Shown in pieces: positions 49,392 to 59,027 of a DNA stretch of 64,000 bases. The notes under the pieces were generated by a model. It did not search any database. It was not told the origin of the DNA and saw nothing but the letters and a program-made list of their open reading frames with translations. The position numbers were made by a program, and so were the translations under genes. Positions within the stretch are counted from its first letter, which is position 1; the number at the start of each line of letters is the position of its first letter. The stretch covers positions 26,575,821 through 26,639,820 of the forward strand of contig OW386291.2 in the NCBI GenBank assembly GCA_936432065.2, in the 5' to 3' direction. This stretch comes from Rutpela maculata (taxonomy: Eukaryota > Arthropoda > Insecta > Coleoptera > Cerambycidae).

Positions 49392-50476
49392 GACCACGAC
49401 ATTACACGTATTTGACTTCCGGACCTTTAACATAATCGCTAAAGACCCGACCTTCGGGCCATTATACACTTTCTTTTAAAAATTGTACTTCTGGATTGTT
49501 TTCAGCTAGCTGAGACAAAAACATTTAAGTATTGGAGAAAAATCAATTGAAACAGGAAGAAATATTAATTTATTCATTTAGAAGCGACTGAAATGCAAAA
49601 ACAGACATATCTCGGCTCCCAATCCAAGTAGATCGTTAATTTTCTTAGAAAAATATTGGATATTTCATCTATTTTCATAATTCGTTTCACGTTATTTGAT
49701 TAAAAAAATCAGAGAGTTATTTGAATTTGTCTGTAGCCACGAATTCGCAAATTGTAATAAAAAAACAACGGTTTAAATAAAGATAATTTTATTTTTCTTA
49801 ATACCATTATAAAATACATGTGAAAACCTACATTTTGCAAACAAAAATTGTCGTCCTAGAAGCCCATAAGCGATTGAAATTTCGAAATCTTTCTTTATTT
49901 TGGTCGTTTAAATAAATATTTTGCGCTAGAATTTGGCAGGAAGGTTTAGTTTAATAAAGGGCATAGTTTCGCCAACTTTCGTTAAAATTGATGCATATTA
50001 CATTATATTTTTTAAATCTAATAAAGGTAATCTTTATTTTTAATTTTTTTCATTTTTTTTTTCGTCATCTGAACAAAATAACAAAAATGATCCTGTTTTT
50101 TGTTGATCTCTCCGTATGTTTTCCGAAGCTGAAACTAACAAATTTCCCTATTTTAAATACAGATACCATTATAATCTTGAACACAATTTGTCACGGTATG
50201 CAATGCTGTATTTTCTAATAGAAACCGTTTATAGCTGCTTTGTCAATGAACAATGCGTTTTCTAGTGAAAATATGAAGGAAAGAGCACGAATTTGCAATT
50301 ACATTTTTATGAAACATGTGGACCGTCTAGACAAGATGTAAAATATTCGATACTGTTTATTTGTTGGCATTTGAAATCACATTATACGACGACCAAGGAA
50401 TTTACTGAACATAAACTATCCCGCAAAAGTTATCCTTTTGAACTTACAGTTATTTGCTGCATGTTAGTTTTGTATT
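49392..50476. other. AT-rich noncoding DNA
   Basis: No gene or repeat boundary recognised. Confidence 0.45.
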
Positions 50477-51268
50477 TTTACTTCTTCGAATAGGTTTAGA
50501 ATGTCACGAAACGTCGAGAATTTAAGTTTGAAAAAAAATCTGTCTGTCTGTCTATCTGTAAATTTTTTTTGTGTGGTCGATTACTCTGGAACCGTTTAAG
50601 ATATTGACTTGAAATTTGGTACACATACGTACTTTAAACAGATCTGGAAGTATATTATATTTTAATCTTATTCCGTTGGAGGGTTGTGGGGTAAATTGGG
50701 TAATGGGGATAAATATACAGCAAGTAAATAGGTATATCAAGTCCATACAGTTAGTATTTAGTACATATAAGAGAAGCTAAAGTCTCAAAAAGATTTTTGG
50801 CATTAGCCGCCCCTATGACCACCCCACCCTCACCCGTTATTAAAGTTATTAAAGGAGGTGAAAAAAAATAAAATTGTGTACAAGAACCAAAGGCCTCAAA
50901 AATTGTTTTTAATTCATCCACCCCCACTATCACCCCGTTCCACCACCCCCACTACCGATGTGGCATATCGTTTTATGGGTTTTTGGGTAATTTCAAATAT
51001 TATATTATTAAAGTTCCATAAACAATTATTTCCACATACAAATTTTTTTCGTTGTGAGAGACGTGGATAGAAAACCGACTCGATGACGCACTGCTTAAGG
51101 TGTTAAGCTTGCGACCACGGGGTCCCGGGTTCGAATCCTGGCTAGGGTATGGATGCGAAGTCCTGGTTGAGTGGTTAGAATAGCCATCGGCTAAACTCCG
51201 CCAGGACATTAAAATAAAATAAGGCGATTTAAAAAAAAAAATCTGGATGTGGAAGTAGTGATTCCTTG
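50477..51268 (+). repeat. Rep1 copy e, interrupted by a SINE
   Basis: Landmarks: GAATGTCACGAAACGTCGAG, a 5-unit TCTG tract, GGAACCGTTTAAGATATTGA, GGCATTAGCCGCCCC, GATGTGGCATATCGTTTTAT, GACGTGGATAGAAAA, then the SINE, then ATCTGGATGTGGAAGTAGTG. The 5' end is shortened compared with copy c. Confidence 0.87.
51080..51239 (+). mobile_element. tRNA-derived SINE
   Basis: The head is tRNA-like: ACTGCTTAAGGTGTTAAGC (weak box A), then TTGCGACCACGGGGTCC, then GGGTTCGAATCCTGG (strong box B). The tail is GTCCTGGTTGAGTGGTTAGA, then TAAACTCCGCCAGGAC, then AATAAGGCGATT and an A-run. The tail matches the LINE 3' end at 36110-36177, so the SINE probably uses that LINE's machinery. It separates GATAGAAAA from ATCTGGATG of Rep1, which are continuous in other copies. 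Confidence 0.87.
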
Positions 51269-51880
51269 TTTTTTTAACCATGTTACCAAAATAAAATAAA
51301 AATAAGAAAACACTGGTGAATTACTTTTTATAGATGTTTTAGGTATTTACGAGGGTATTTAGGTGTTTCAATACTGCCATGGCTGTCTCGCGCAAGATAT
51401 ATTTAGGGCTGTGGGTATATTACCTGTAGTGGTGTTTATAATAATAAATTTCAAGGAACGTCTTTTGTAAAATTGTATGTGATTTAACCGACGTAGTATC
51501 TGCTGCATCTGCCCATTACAATATAATTTAATTGTACAACTGAACACAAGTAATAAACTTGATATAATTTTCTCGAATGATTAAAACATGCAAATGAACT
51601 ACATAAATTCTCTTACTTCAGGAATAATAACTCCAATAATGATTTAATATAGTTTACAGAAGCAATAAATGGTTAATCTTTCATTTAGTTTCGACCTAAT
51701 TAAAGACAATGTAGTTAGTTTAATCAATAAAATGCAGTTCTCTGTTACCATCAAATCCACATAATATTTAGTTTTATATACTATCTGTAGTTGTCCTTCA
51801 TAATGCTATAAAATATATATTTATCTACAATCGACATATAAAGTAGGCTTTTTTGCTCACATTTTGAAAGCTGGGAATAA
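51269..51880. other. AT-rich noncoding DNA
   Basis: No gene or repeat boundary recognised. Confidence 0.45.
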
Positions 51881-53300
51881 TTTTTATTTTTTTTTAATTT
51901 TATTTATTATACACTACCCAACAAAATATATTCCAATTACAGGGTAGGAACAATACACAATAATAAAAAACAATAACAAAATACAAATACATAATAACAA
52001 AATACTTAATATTTCAAAATACACGATATAACTAATTTTTGAGGTGTATAACGTATAATGTACATACAGGTTTTGCGATAATTAATTAAAAGCACATATA
52101 ATGAATTACATTAGTTGTTACATACCTAGTTCTTATATCTGTAACATTGCAATTGCAATTAAAAAGGTTAACTTTATCCTGAATATTATGTAAGTTATGA
52201 CAAATAACATACACAGGTGAGAATTCTAATAGATTTGTTCTTGGTGTGGGTAAATAAGAAATATTTGTTGATCTTGTTTGCACTAGTGGCATATGAACAA
52301 GCGCATTAACTTTTGCCAACAGTTCAGGACATTTTATTTTATTATTGACAAGTTTATGCAAAAATATAGCAGAGTGAAGAAACCGCCTTCTGACCAGTTC
52401 ATCAGCATTGAACCTCTCCAGCAGCTTGTCATGCGGAAGCCCTATTGGCGGATAGGTTTTGTCCTCCTTAAATGCCATAAATTTTAAAAATCGTCTATGA
52501 ATTTGTTCGATAGCTTTACTATGTACAGCGTAGTTAGGATTCTATACAACAGAGACGTACTCAAGTTCAGAACGCACAAAAGATGTAAACAGAATTTGTG
52601 GATGTTGTTGAGCTCGCGGGAGTTTCTAATGATAAAGCCGAGGATTTTGTAAGCTGATGATACAATGATATTGATGTGCTGATTAAAGGTCAACTTACTA
52701 TCAAAAGTTATCTTTAAATACCTCGGGTTTGTTTAAATGTACCTGATTTATAGCGTATTCATGCTGTACAGGATTCAGTTTTCTAGAATAAGTGCCTGCG
52801 TTACATTTAGCAGCGTTGAGAGGTAGGAAGTTTTAGGTGCACCCGTCGTTTACTAGATCCGTCAGCTTGTAGTAGCAAACAGTAAGATTCATCATTGATA
52901 GCTAGATACAGTTTGAGGTCATCCATATATAGTAGACAACAGCAGTTCAGACCAAGTACGATGTCATTTATAAATAAAATAAAGAATAGGGGACCCGACA
53001 CTGACCCTTGTGGTACCCCCAGAAGTACAGACTATTCTTTCAGATTTATGCCCACGATATTGAACATATTGGTTTCTAAGTATGAGGAGCAGAATAGAAC
53101 TAAATATCGACCAAAGCCGAAAGCAGAAAGCTTTCTCGGTAAAATACCGTGGCCAAGTCTATCAAACGCCTTTGAGAAGTCTGGATAAATGAAATCTACC
53201 TGTCCATTGTCATCCAACACGAAATGCATACTGTCACTTTGCCTCTCGTCTCCCATGACAACGAGCGGCAAAGTATTTTTACGCTCGCTCGCATACACCT
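51881..53300 (-). mobile_element. Degenerate Jockey-like LINE, minus strand
   Basis: 5'-truncated LINE reading from 53300 down to an A/TAAAA-rich tail at about 51881-51905. It contains RT motifs A, B and C in order on the minus strand but split between frames, followed by the thumb and a C-terminal region. It differs from the LINE at 1738. Confidence 0.8.
52086..53298 (-). pseudogene. LINE reverse transcriptase (frameshifted), minus strand
   Basis: 53298-53032: VDFIYPDFSKAFDRLGHGIL is motif A. 53030-52807, other frame: GVPQGSVSGPLFFILFIND is motif B and LLYMDDLKLY is motif C, with Met in the usual Ala position. 52693-52484: MTFNQHINIIVSSAYKILGF is the post-palm 'F..H...--.KA...LGF--R' block. 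52478-52086: RRRFLHSAIFLHKLVNNKI and PRTNLLEFSPVYVICHNLHN form the C-terminal region. At least three frame changes separate the parts, so it is not functional, though the catalytic Asp residues are still readable. Confidence 0.8.
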
Positions 53301-54232
53301 GTCCTTACACAAGTTTGGTCGGAACATTGACAATGTAATTTTTGTGAAATAATAAAAAATTGTTGTTAATATAATCGGAGTTGATGTAAGAGTAACAGTT
53401 AAATACCTAATTTATTTCCACGAAAAATACGACCTTTATAATAATTAATAAAACTTAAGTAAAGTGACAGTGATTGTGTTTTGTTCATCGTTTATTTTGA
53501 TCACACATGCAAGGCATACTTATAAAATGTTGATGAATTGCCGTTTCCACCCAAGATTCAACTTAATTATTCCTTTCATTTTGATATTTTCAGAGTGTCA
53601 TTGTCGAATGTTTGACACGTCGCGCGTCAACTTACACTACTGAGCGACAATAGGGCACTTTGCGCTCTTAATAAGTGTAGAAAGAAGCGTTTTTTAGAAG
53701 TATTAGTCATTTGTAAAAAATATCTGTTTTGTGCATATGTGCGACTTTCAGGAAAGTAATGATAAGTAAAATTGAAATTTTTAAAACCCAGCATAACATG
53801 CCCTACAATCACCTCGTAATGTGCAATCATACTGTGTCCGCCATAAAGTTGGTTACAGATAGCGATACGACTAGACATTTTTTTAATATAGTTTTCCAGC
53901 AAAGTGTCTATTTCACAAATATAAAAAATAATTTATGATTTTTCAGAGTACTTAATAATCGTTAATAATGGTATGGGTAAAAACTCCGATTAATGAACTT
54001 ATATCTAGATACATAATGACATTAGTTTGTGTGTTGCTAAAAGACTCCCAATGTAAGGCACTTCTTCCCATAAGTTGCTGATTGGCTCATCGGCCTACTC
54101 GCGGATGTTTCTTACACGATCGGTTAAGTTCGATTATTATCGTCTTAGTTTACGTTCCGCCATTAATGTCAATGAATGTTTTTCGTGTTCTCCGAGGAAA
54201 AAGTGGTGAAGAAGTAATATTTTATTTAAAGT
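53301..54232. other. Noncoding DNA
   Basis: No gene recognised. A TTGACACGTCGCGCGTCAA dyad lies at about 53613. Overlapping ORFs at 53627-53938 on both strands lack motifs. Confidence 0.4.
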
Positions 54233-54268
54233 TGTGATTTGCTAATACATAAATAATATTCTCTATTC
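54233..54268 (-). repeat. Solo right TIR of the 1307-type MITE
   Basis: GTTGTGATTTGCTAATACAT then AAATAATATTCTCT matches the right terminal repeat of the MITE at 1562-1597. The body is missing. Confidence 0.6.
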
Positions 54269-54302
54269 ATATTTACACATTTTAGTGACAATTTAGTGCA
54301 AC

Positions 54303-54346
54303 ATGCAACAGTGCTATGCCGTTTGCAGAAATCGATCGTTTCATAA
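54303..54346 (+). CDS. Candidate first coding exon, THAP-like start (weak)
   Basis: ATG at 54303 opens MQQCYAVCRNRSFHK and meets a consensus splice donor (AA|GTAAGT at 54347). The C-x3-C-x-NR-...-FHK spacing resembles the start of a C2CH THAP zinc finger, found in host regulators and in THAP-type transposases. Upstream sequence around 54150-54200 is less AT-rich and could be a 5' UTR. I did not find the following exon, which would lie beyond the neighbouring long-TIR element or be absent. It could easily be chance. Confidence 0.2.
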
Positions 54347-54613
54347 GTAAGTAGGTCATAGTCGTAACATGATGAGGTTCAATTTACAGTTTTAATAATA
54401 ATATTATAAATAATATCCTTTCAATACATATTTCCCTTGAATAAAACATCTCTACCTATTATATTTTTGAAATCCGCGTTAATGTTCCTAGAGGTTAACC
54501 AACAATTATTACATAAAATAGGTACAATATTGTACATTTTCCCTTCTACACATACCCGCCACTGTTGCTTATGGGATGTGATGTTCATCTATCCATTTTA
54601 ATGGACATATAAT

Positions 54614-55045
54614 GTGACTATGTTAGGAGCAAATATACCTTATTTGCTGAATGAAGAAAAGATAGCCATTATGTATCTAGATATAAGTTCTTTAATCGGA
54701 GGGGAAAAAGGACCTCTCACATTCTATATGGGAAATAGTCCAATTAATAAGCCGGAAAATGTGGAAATGTGGTGGAACAGCACCGATTTGAAGAATTTCT
54801 TTTTTCGCGTGTTCCATAGACCAGCAGGAACATTCATCAGCATTGGCCTCTGCATTAACTCCGAGGATAAAAAGTTAGGGGGGTTTGAAGTGCCCCAAAA
54901 AGTAGCTGTCTTAAAAAAAATTATAAATCAATATTTCGCCTCAGAAATGGGCTCTAAGGGATTTTTTGGCTCTCTGATCACGGATCCGAGGTCTAAATTG
55001 AGCAATTCCATATTCCAGTATCGAATTCGTGCCATTATTTGCTGA
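54614..55045 (+). other. 143-codon open frame within a TIR arm (not supported as a gene)
   Basis: The frame is open but runs from flanking DNA into the left arm. The inverted equivalent in the right arm has stops and indels, and no domain is recognisable. It is probably chance. Confidence 0.3.
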
Positions 55046-55512
55046 AAATTACACTTTTTCGGGGAGAAATTTAAATATGAATATTGTGCTGCGGAAGTAT
55101 GCTATAGGGGTTTTTTGGGTCGCTGATCACGATTTCGAGTCCAAATTGAGCAATTCTATATTCCAGCGGGAATACGCCATTTTTCGTGTCGAATTTCACT
55201 TTGAAGAAAAAAAGTATGTATGAATATTACGAGTATTTCAAGATAATTTTTCAAGTCAATTTTACTTTGAAGATAAAAGTTAGAGCATTTCAAATTAATA
55301 TACACGGCAATTTTATATTGTGTTGGTAAAAAAGGTGGTATTCTGTGTGATAAATTAGTTCTTAATTTATCATTATTTTTTTTATATAATTTACACCATC
55401 TGAATCAATCATAATCTGAATCATATTCGAGAACTGGTAATTCAGGATTTGTTGGTTCTTCTTCAGTGTCACCTTCATCTTCCTGTTCATCCGATATTTC
55501 AGCCGAAAAAAT

Positions 55513-55713
55513 TTATTCATTTTCCATTACGTCTGCAGCTCCAGGTGCCTCGCAATTATTGCAGTTGTTTCCATGACAAAATTTACAAGTTTGAGAGCAA
55601 TATACGCCATTCTTGTGACAACCACAAGCTGCTCCGCATACAGTTTGGCAGTCACACATAGCATCTATAATATTTTTTGGTGCAGGCTGTTCGGCCATCC
55701 TTACGAGATGCAA
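55513..55713 (-). pseudogene. Cys-rich C-terminal tail of nuclease-like gene
   Basis: The minus-strand frame of 66 codons reads AEQPAPKNIIDAMCDCQTVC, then GAACGCHKNGVYCSQTCKFC, then HGNNCNNCE and an acidic end. Ten or more Cys in CxC, CxxC and CxxxC spacing form a likely zinc-binding tail. The preceding PAP(K/E) block also fits the C-terminus of XPG/FEN1-like proteins such as the one at 14589. The nuclease core itself is not recognisable upstream (55714-55900), so this is a truncated remnant or a last exon. The opposite-strand ORFs are shadows. Confidence 0.6.
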
Positions 55714-55865
55714 AACGCCGTCTCAGGATGTCACAATTCACTCTTACCATTGTCCTTGATCAGCATCCTCGAAAACTTCTACTACCTGATATCACCTTTC
55801 ACCATTTGTTATGTCCCCATGAAAAAACAAAGAATCCCTGCAAAATTAGTCGATGCCAAGTTGTC

Positions 55866-55985
55866 ATATCAGAAATAAGCAAAAAGGGGTGGTTTTTGGC
55901 CGTTTCAGGGTGCGCATGACTAAACACTTTTTTCACCCTATTATTCGTGATCAGCACGCTCGAAAACGAGGGGAGGAATAGGTTT
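55866..55985 (+). repeat. Dispersed segment, inverted copy at 58560-58675
   Basis: AAAAAGGGGTGGTTTTTGGC and GCTCGAAAACGAGGGGAGGA match the reverse complement of 58560-58675 (AACCACCCCTTTTTCCG, CCTCCCCATTTTCGAGGGCA). One copy lies inside the long-TIR element and the other outside. Confidence 0.55.
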
Positions 55986-56655
55986 CATAATTTTAAATTT
56001 AATTATATATTATATACACACATACATATAAACACATAAATATGTGCACAGATATAGTCAAACACCTATACATATAAAAAAACGTAGACAAATCTAATCA
56101 ACAGTACTTCTGATGAGATATTTGGAATTACTTGAATTGAACCTCGAATTCGTATTCAGTAACCCAAACGATATCGCAGAGCACATTTTTGAGGAAAAAC
56201 GTTCATATTTAATTTTTTCTGAAAAAATGGAATTTTCCATGGCACAAATTCCATACTGGAGTATGGAATTCCTCAATTTGGACACTTCCGCAGCACAATA
56301 TTCATATTTAAATTTCCGCCCGAAAAAGTGGAATTTTCATCAAAAAATGGCACGAATTCCACATTGAAATATGGAATTGCCCAATTTGGACCTCGGATTC
56401 GTGATCAGCGAGCCAAAAAACCTTCTGAAGCACATTTCTGAGGCGAAATATTAATTTATAAAAAATTTTTAAGACAGCACTTCAAACCCCTCCAACTTTT
56501 TTTTTCCATTATTATTAACGCAGAGGTCAATGCTGATGAATGTTCCTGGTGATCTAGAGAACACGTGAAAAAAGGAATTTTTCAAATCGGTGCTGTTCCA
56601 CCACTTTTCCACATTTTACACTTTTTCCGGCTTATTAATTGGACTAAAATTACTT

Positions 56656-57540
56656 ACACTCAGAATAGTATGGGTAAATTCAACAAAAAAAAATGGTTAA
56701 CTAACAATATCGTTAATTTTGTTAAACCAAACTATATTGATGGTATTTTTAAACAAGGGGTGATTGTTATTTTAATTAATAAAAAGTTGTCGTACAACAA
56801 AACAAACATTAACTTAAAAAATAGATGAATAAGACTATTATTTTGTTCGTCTGACTATTATTTTGTTGAATTCTGTCAAATTAAACTAGATAATAGTATA
56901 TTTTATTTTTAACTATTATCGAATTGTAATTCTAACCCAGTATTAGTTCGCTGTACTATTGTACTTGGTAGACAAACCAATATTATTGTCGTCTTCTAGA
57001 AGTTCTAAAAGAATTACCATAAAATTTGCTTGCTTACCACGTAGTCTATTACAGAAATTAGTCCCAGATGACGCCACATACAAATCACTAACAATAATCC
57101 ATCATGCATTATCTTGCACTCTTATGAATTTATAGAAAATTAATAACATGATTGCAGTGTTCAAATTCTCTCAGGGATCATCGATATATTTGGATGGATC
57201 TTATAAACGATCTCTAATCTTTGGTTTGGGTGGTCTGATGAAAAAAAATTCATCATACAATAAAGTGTAGATCAACCTAAAAATTAGTTGGTGAACAAAA
57301 AACAAAGTCTTTGTACTATTTAATTGTAGACCAAATTGAAAATGGTTAGTGAACATAAAAAAATGTCATTGTACTATTTAATTTGTTACAAGAAGATATG
57401 ATTATTAAACTACTATTTGTTTACGAAAACAAATAAAGTTATATGACTATTCTTTACTGATTGATTTAACTATGAAATTAGACAGGCGCGATTTCATATG
57501 CTCTTTTTGGTTGAATTTACTTATCATTTTCTTTGAGTGT
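56656..57540 (+). mobile_element. 0.9-kb non-autonomous element, copy 1
   Basis: An 885-bp element with ends ACACTCAGAATAGTATGGGT and TTACTTATCATTTTCTTTGA then GTGT. Inverted termini of about 35 bp share GGTAAATTCAAC. It is colinear with the inverted copy at 62341-63248. The 87-codon ORF at its left end also occurs in copy 2 but is Asn/Lys/Ile-rich and not convincing. It abuts the right end of the long-TIR element. Confidence 0.82.
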
Positions 57541-58684
57541 ACGGTCGAATTGGCTGAATTTTAATATGTTGTAGATTTAGACTTTCTGCATTCTGCATCT
57601 TCTCGACCTTTTAATTTATTGAGGGAGTATTAGAGGTCAAAAGAGCAATTTCCGAAAGTTTTTCAGTTTATGGTTTTTGATCAGGAAGATACATACTTTA
57701 TGTAAAAAATGTTTTAGCCAATTTTACCGAATGTATTTTTCAATTGTTGTTTCTATATGGATTTCCCGGGTTTAATTTTTCTACGCTAGTTTTATTAAAA
57801 CAACAAATCGTTTTAGTGCAAAATATTAAAAAGGGCAATTATAACGTATTACAATATAAAATGTATGAAAAAAATCATGAATTCGAAAATTGTTTAATTG
57901 TACAAGAGGTTATTCTTGCACATTTCTTGAGCTGTATCTCAGAAGTATATGAAGGTACTTTGGTTTTGGAACTGACGGAAATAATATAAAAATATTTTAC
58001 TGTAATTTAGAGATACTTGTGGTTCGCTTTAGTTCCAATAGTGTCATTCACAAGAACTTATCATTTGATAAATGCGACGGATGCTATTAATAAGGTTTTT
58101 TGACCTAACTTCGTTTTCGAGTAATCTTCATGATTTGATTCCGTTTGTGCACAAGGCAGTTTTCTCTATAATTTTGCCACCTTTAAAGATCTGCATTTGG
58201 TTTTGCTACTATCGCTTTCTGCCAATTCTCCAACGCTCTTGCCCCAGTGACACGTTGCTGGATGAAACCGTCAAATGACGTAAAAGTTTGGCGTACTTTT
58301 GATTTTTACTGCTTTGGTCCTGAACGTCGTCGAAGCCAAAATTCGGCGTACTTTTGAAATTTTATTTTTATTGTTTTACGTCTCTGCAAACGTGTTTGAG
58401 TTTTTTGGAGCGATCTTCGGCGCTCATGCCTTAACTATGATTAGTTATTACATACTCTCGCCGGTGAGCCAAATTAAAAAAAAATCATATCTGCCGTTTC
58501 ACACAAGGTATCTATATGAATCAATCACTAATACTCCCTTGAGGTAAAGCTTTTACCCAGGACCGCAAGATATTTTCCTCCCCATTTTCGAGGGCAGGGA
58601 ACACGATGATGACAATATTTTTCGACCTACCCTCCAATCACTAAACCGAAAAAAACCACCCCTTTTTCCGATTTTCCGGTGCTA
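57541..58684. other. Noncoding DNA
   Basis: Several ORFs of 60-80 codons (57744, 58072, 58299) show no recognisable domains. The last ~120 bp are the inverted relative of 55866-55985. Confidence 0.4.
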
Positions 58685-59027
58685 GGCATTTTTTTATCGG
58701 AAAATTTTATTAACGAAAGTTGTTGAAAATTGTCCTTAAGTGCAATATTTATTAAAATAAAAAAATCTAAAAATTTTAAAAATTGATAAAAAATATAAAA
58801 AAATACTACTAATTACTTGACAACTACCTGACAGCTTGGGTTTAATTTCAATCAAAATTGTCATGACTTTTTTAAACAAAAAAAAAACATTTAAATGATA
58901 TTTTCGGACTTGGACATTATTTTAAACAAAATTTCAATATTTTTTGTTTGGTTAAATTTTGGATTTAAGGTTTTTTAGATAATTCTGAACAACTTCCGTT
59001 AATAAAATTTTCTGATAAAGAAATGCC
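58685..59027. mobile_element. GGCATTT MITE, copy 1
   Basis: The left end GGCATTTTTTTATCGGAAAA and the right end, inverted, GGCATTTCTTTATCAGAAAA continue for ~40 bp through TTTTATTAACG-AAGTTGTT. The element is 343 bp, has no coding, and is flanked by TA on the left. Confidence 0.85.

Larger units (their letters stand above)
54732..56648. mobile_element. Second long-TIR element with Cys-rich gene tail
   Basis: Left arm ~54732-55240 and right arm ~56105-56648 are inverted copies starting TAGTCCAATTAATAAGCCGG and sharing GTGGTGGAACAGCACCGATT, GGAACATTCATCAGCATTG, GGGGTTTGAAGTGC and TTTAAATATGAATATTGTGC. The arms contain repeating ~110-150-bp subunits built around CTGATCACG and CAAATTGAGCAATTC. 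The ~0.9-kb middle holds, on the minus strand, the Cys-rich tail of the gene family seen at 15507-15980. Its arms share no obvious sequence with the 13875-20209 element, but the layout is the same. Confidence 0.78.

Noticed and set aside
51080..51150. Functional tRNA in the SINE head
   Set aside because: Box B is good but box A is degraded, no acceptor stem forms, and a SINE tail follows directly.
54614..55045. 143-codon ORF as a gene
   Set aside because: It crosses a TIR boundary, and the inverted counterpart in the right arm does not keep the frame.
57744..58547. Three ORFs of 68-82 codons as small genes
   Set aside because: Hydrophobic AT-driven translations without recognisable motifs or shared frame.
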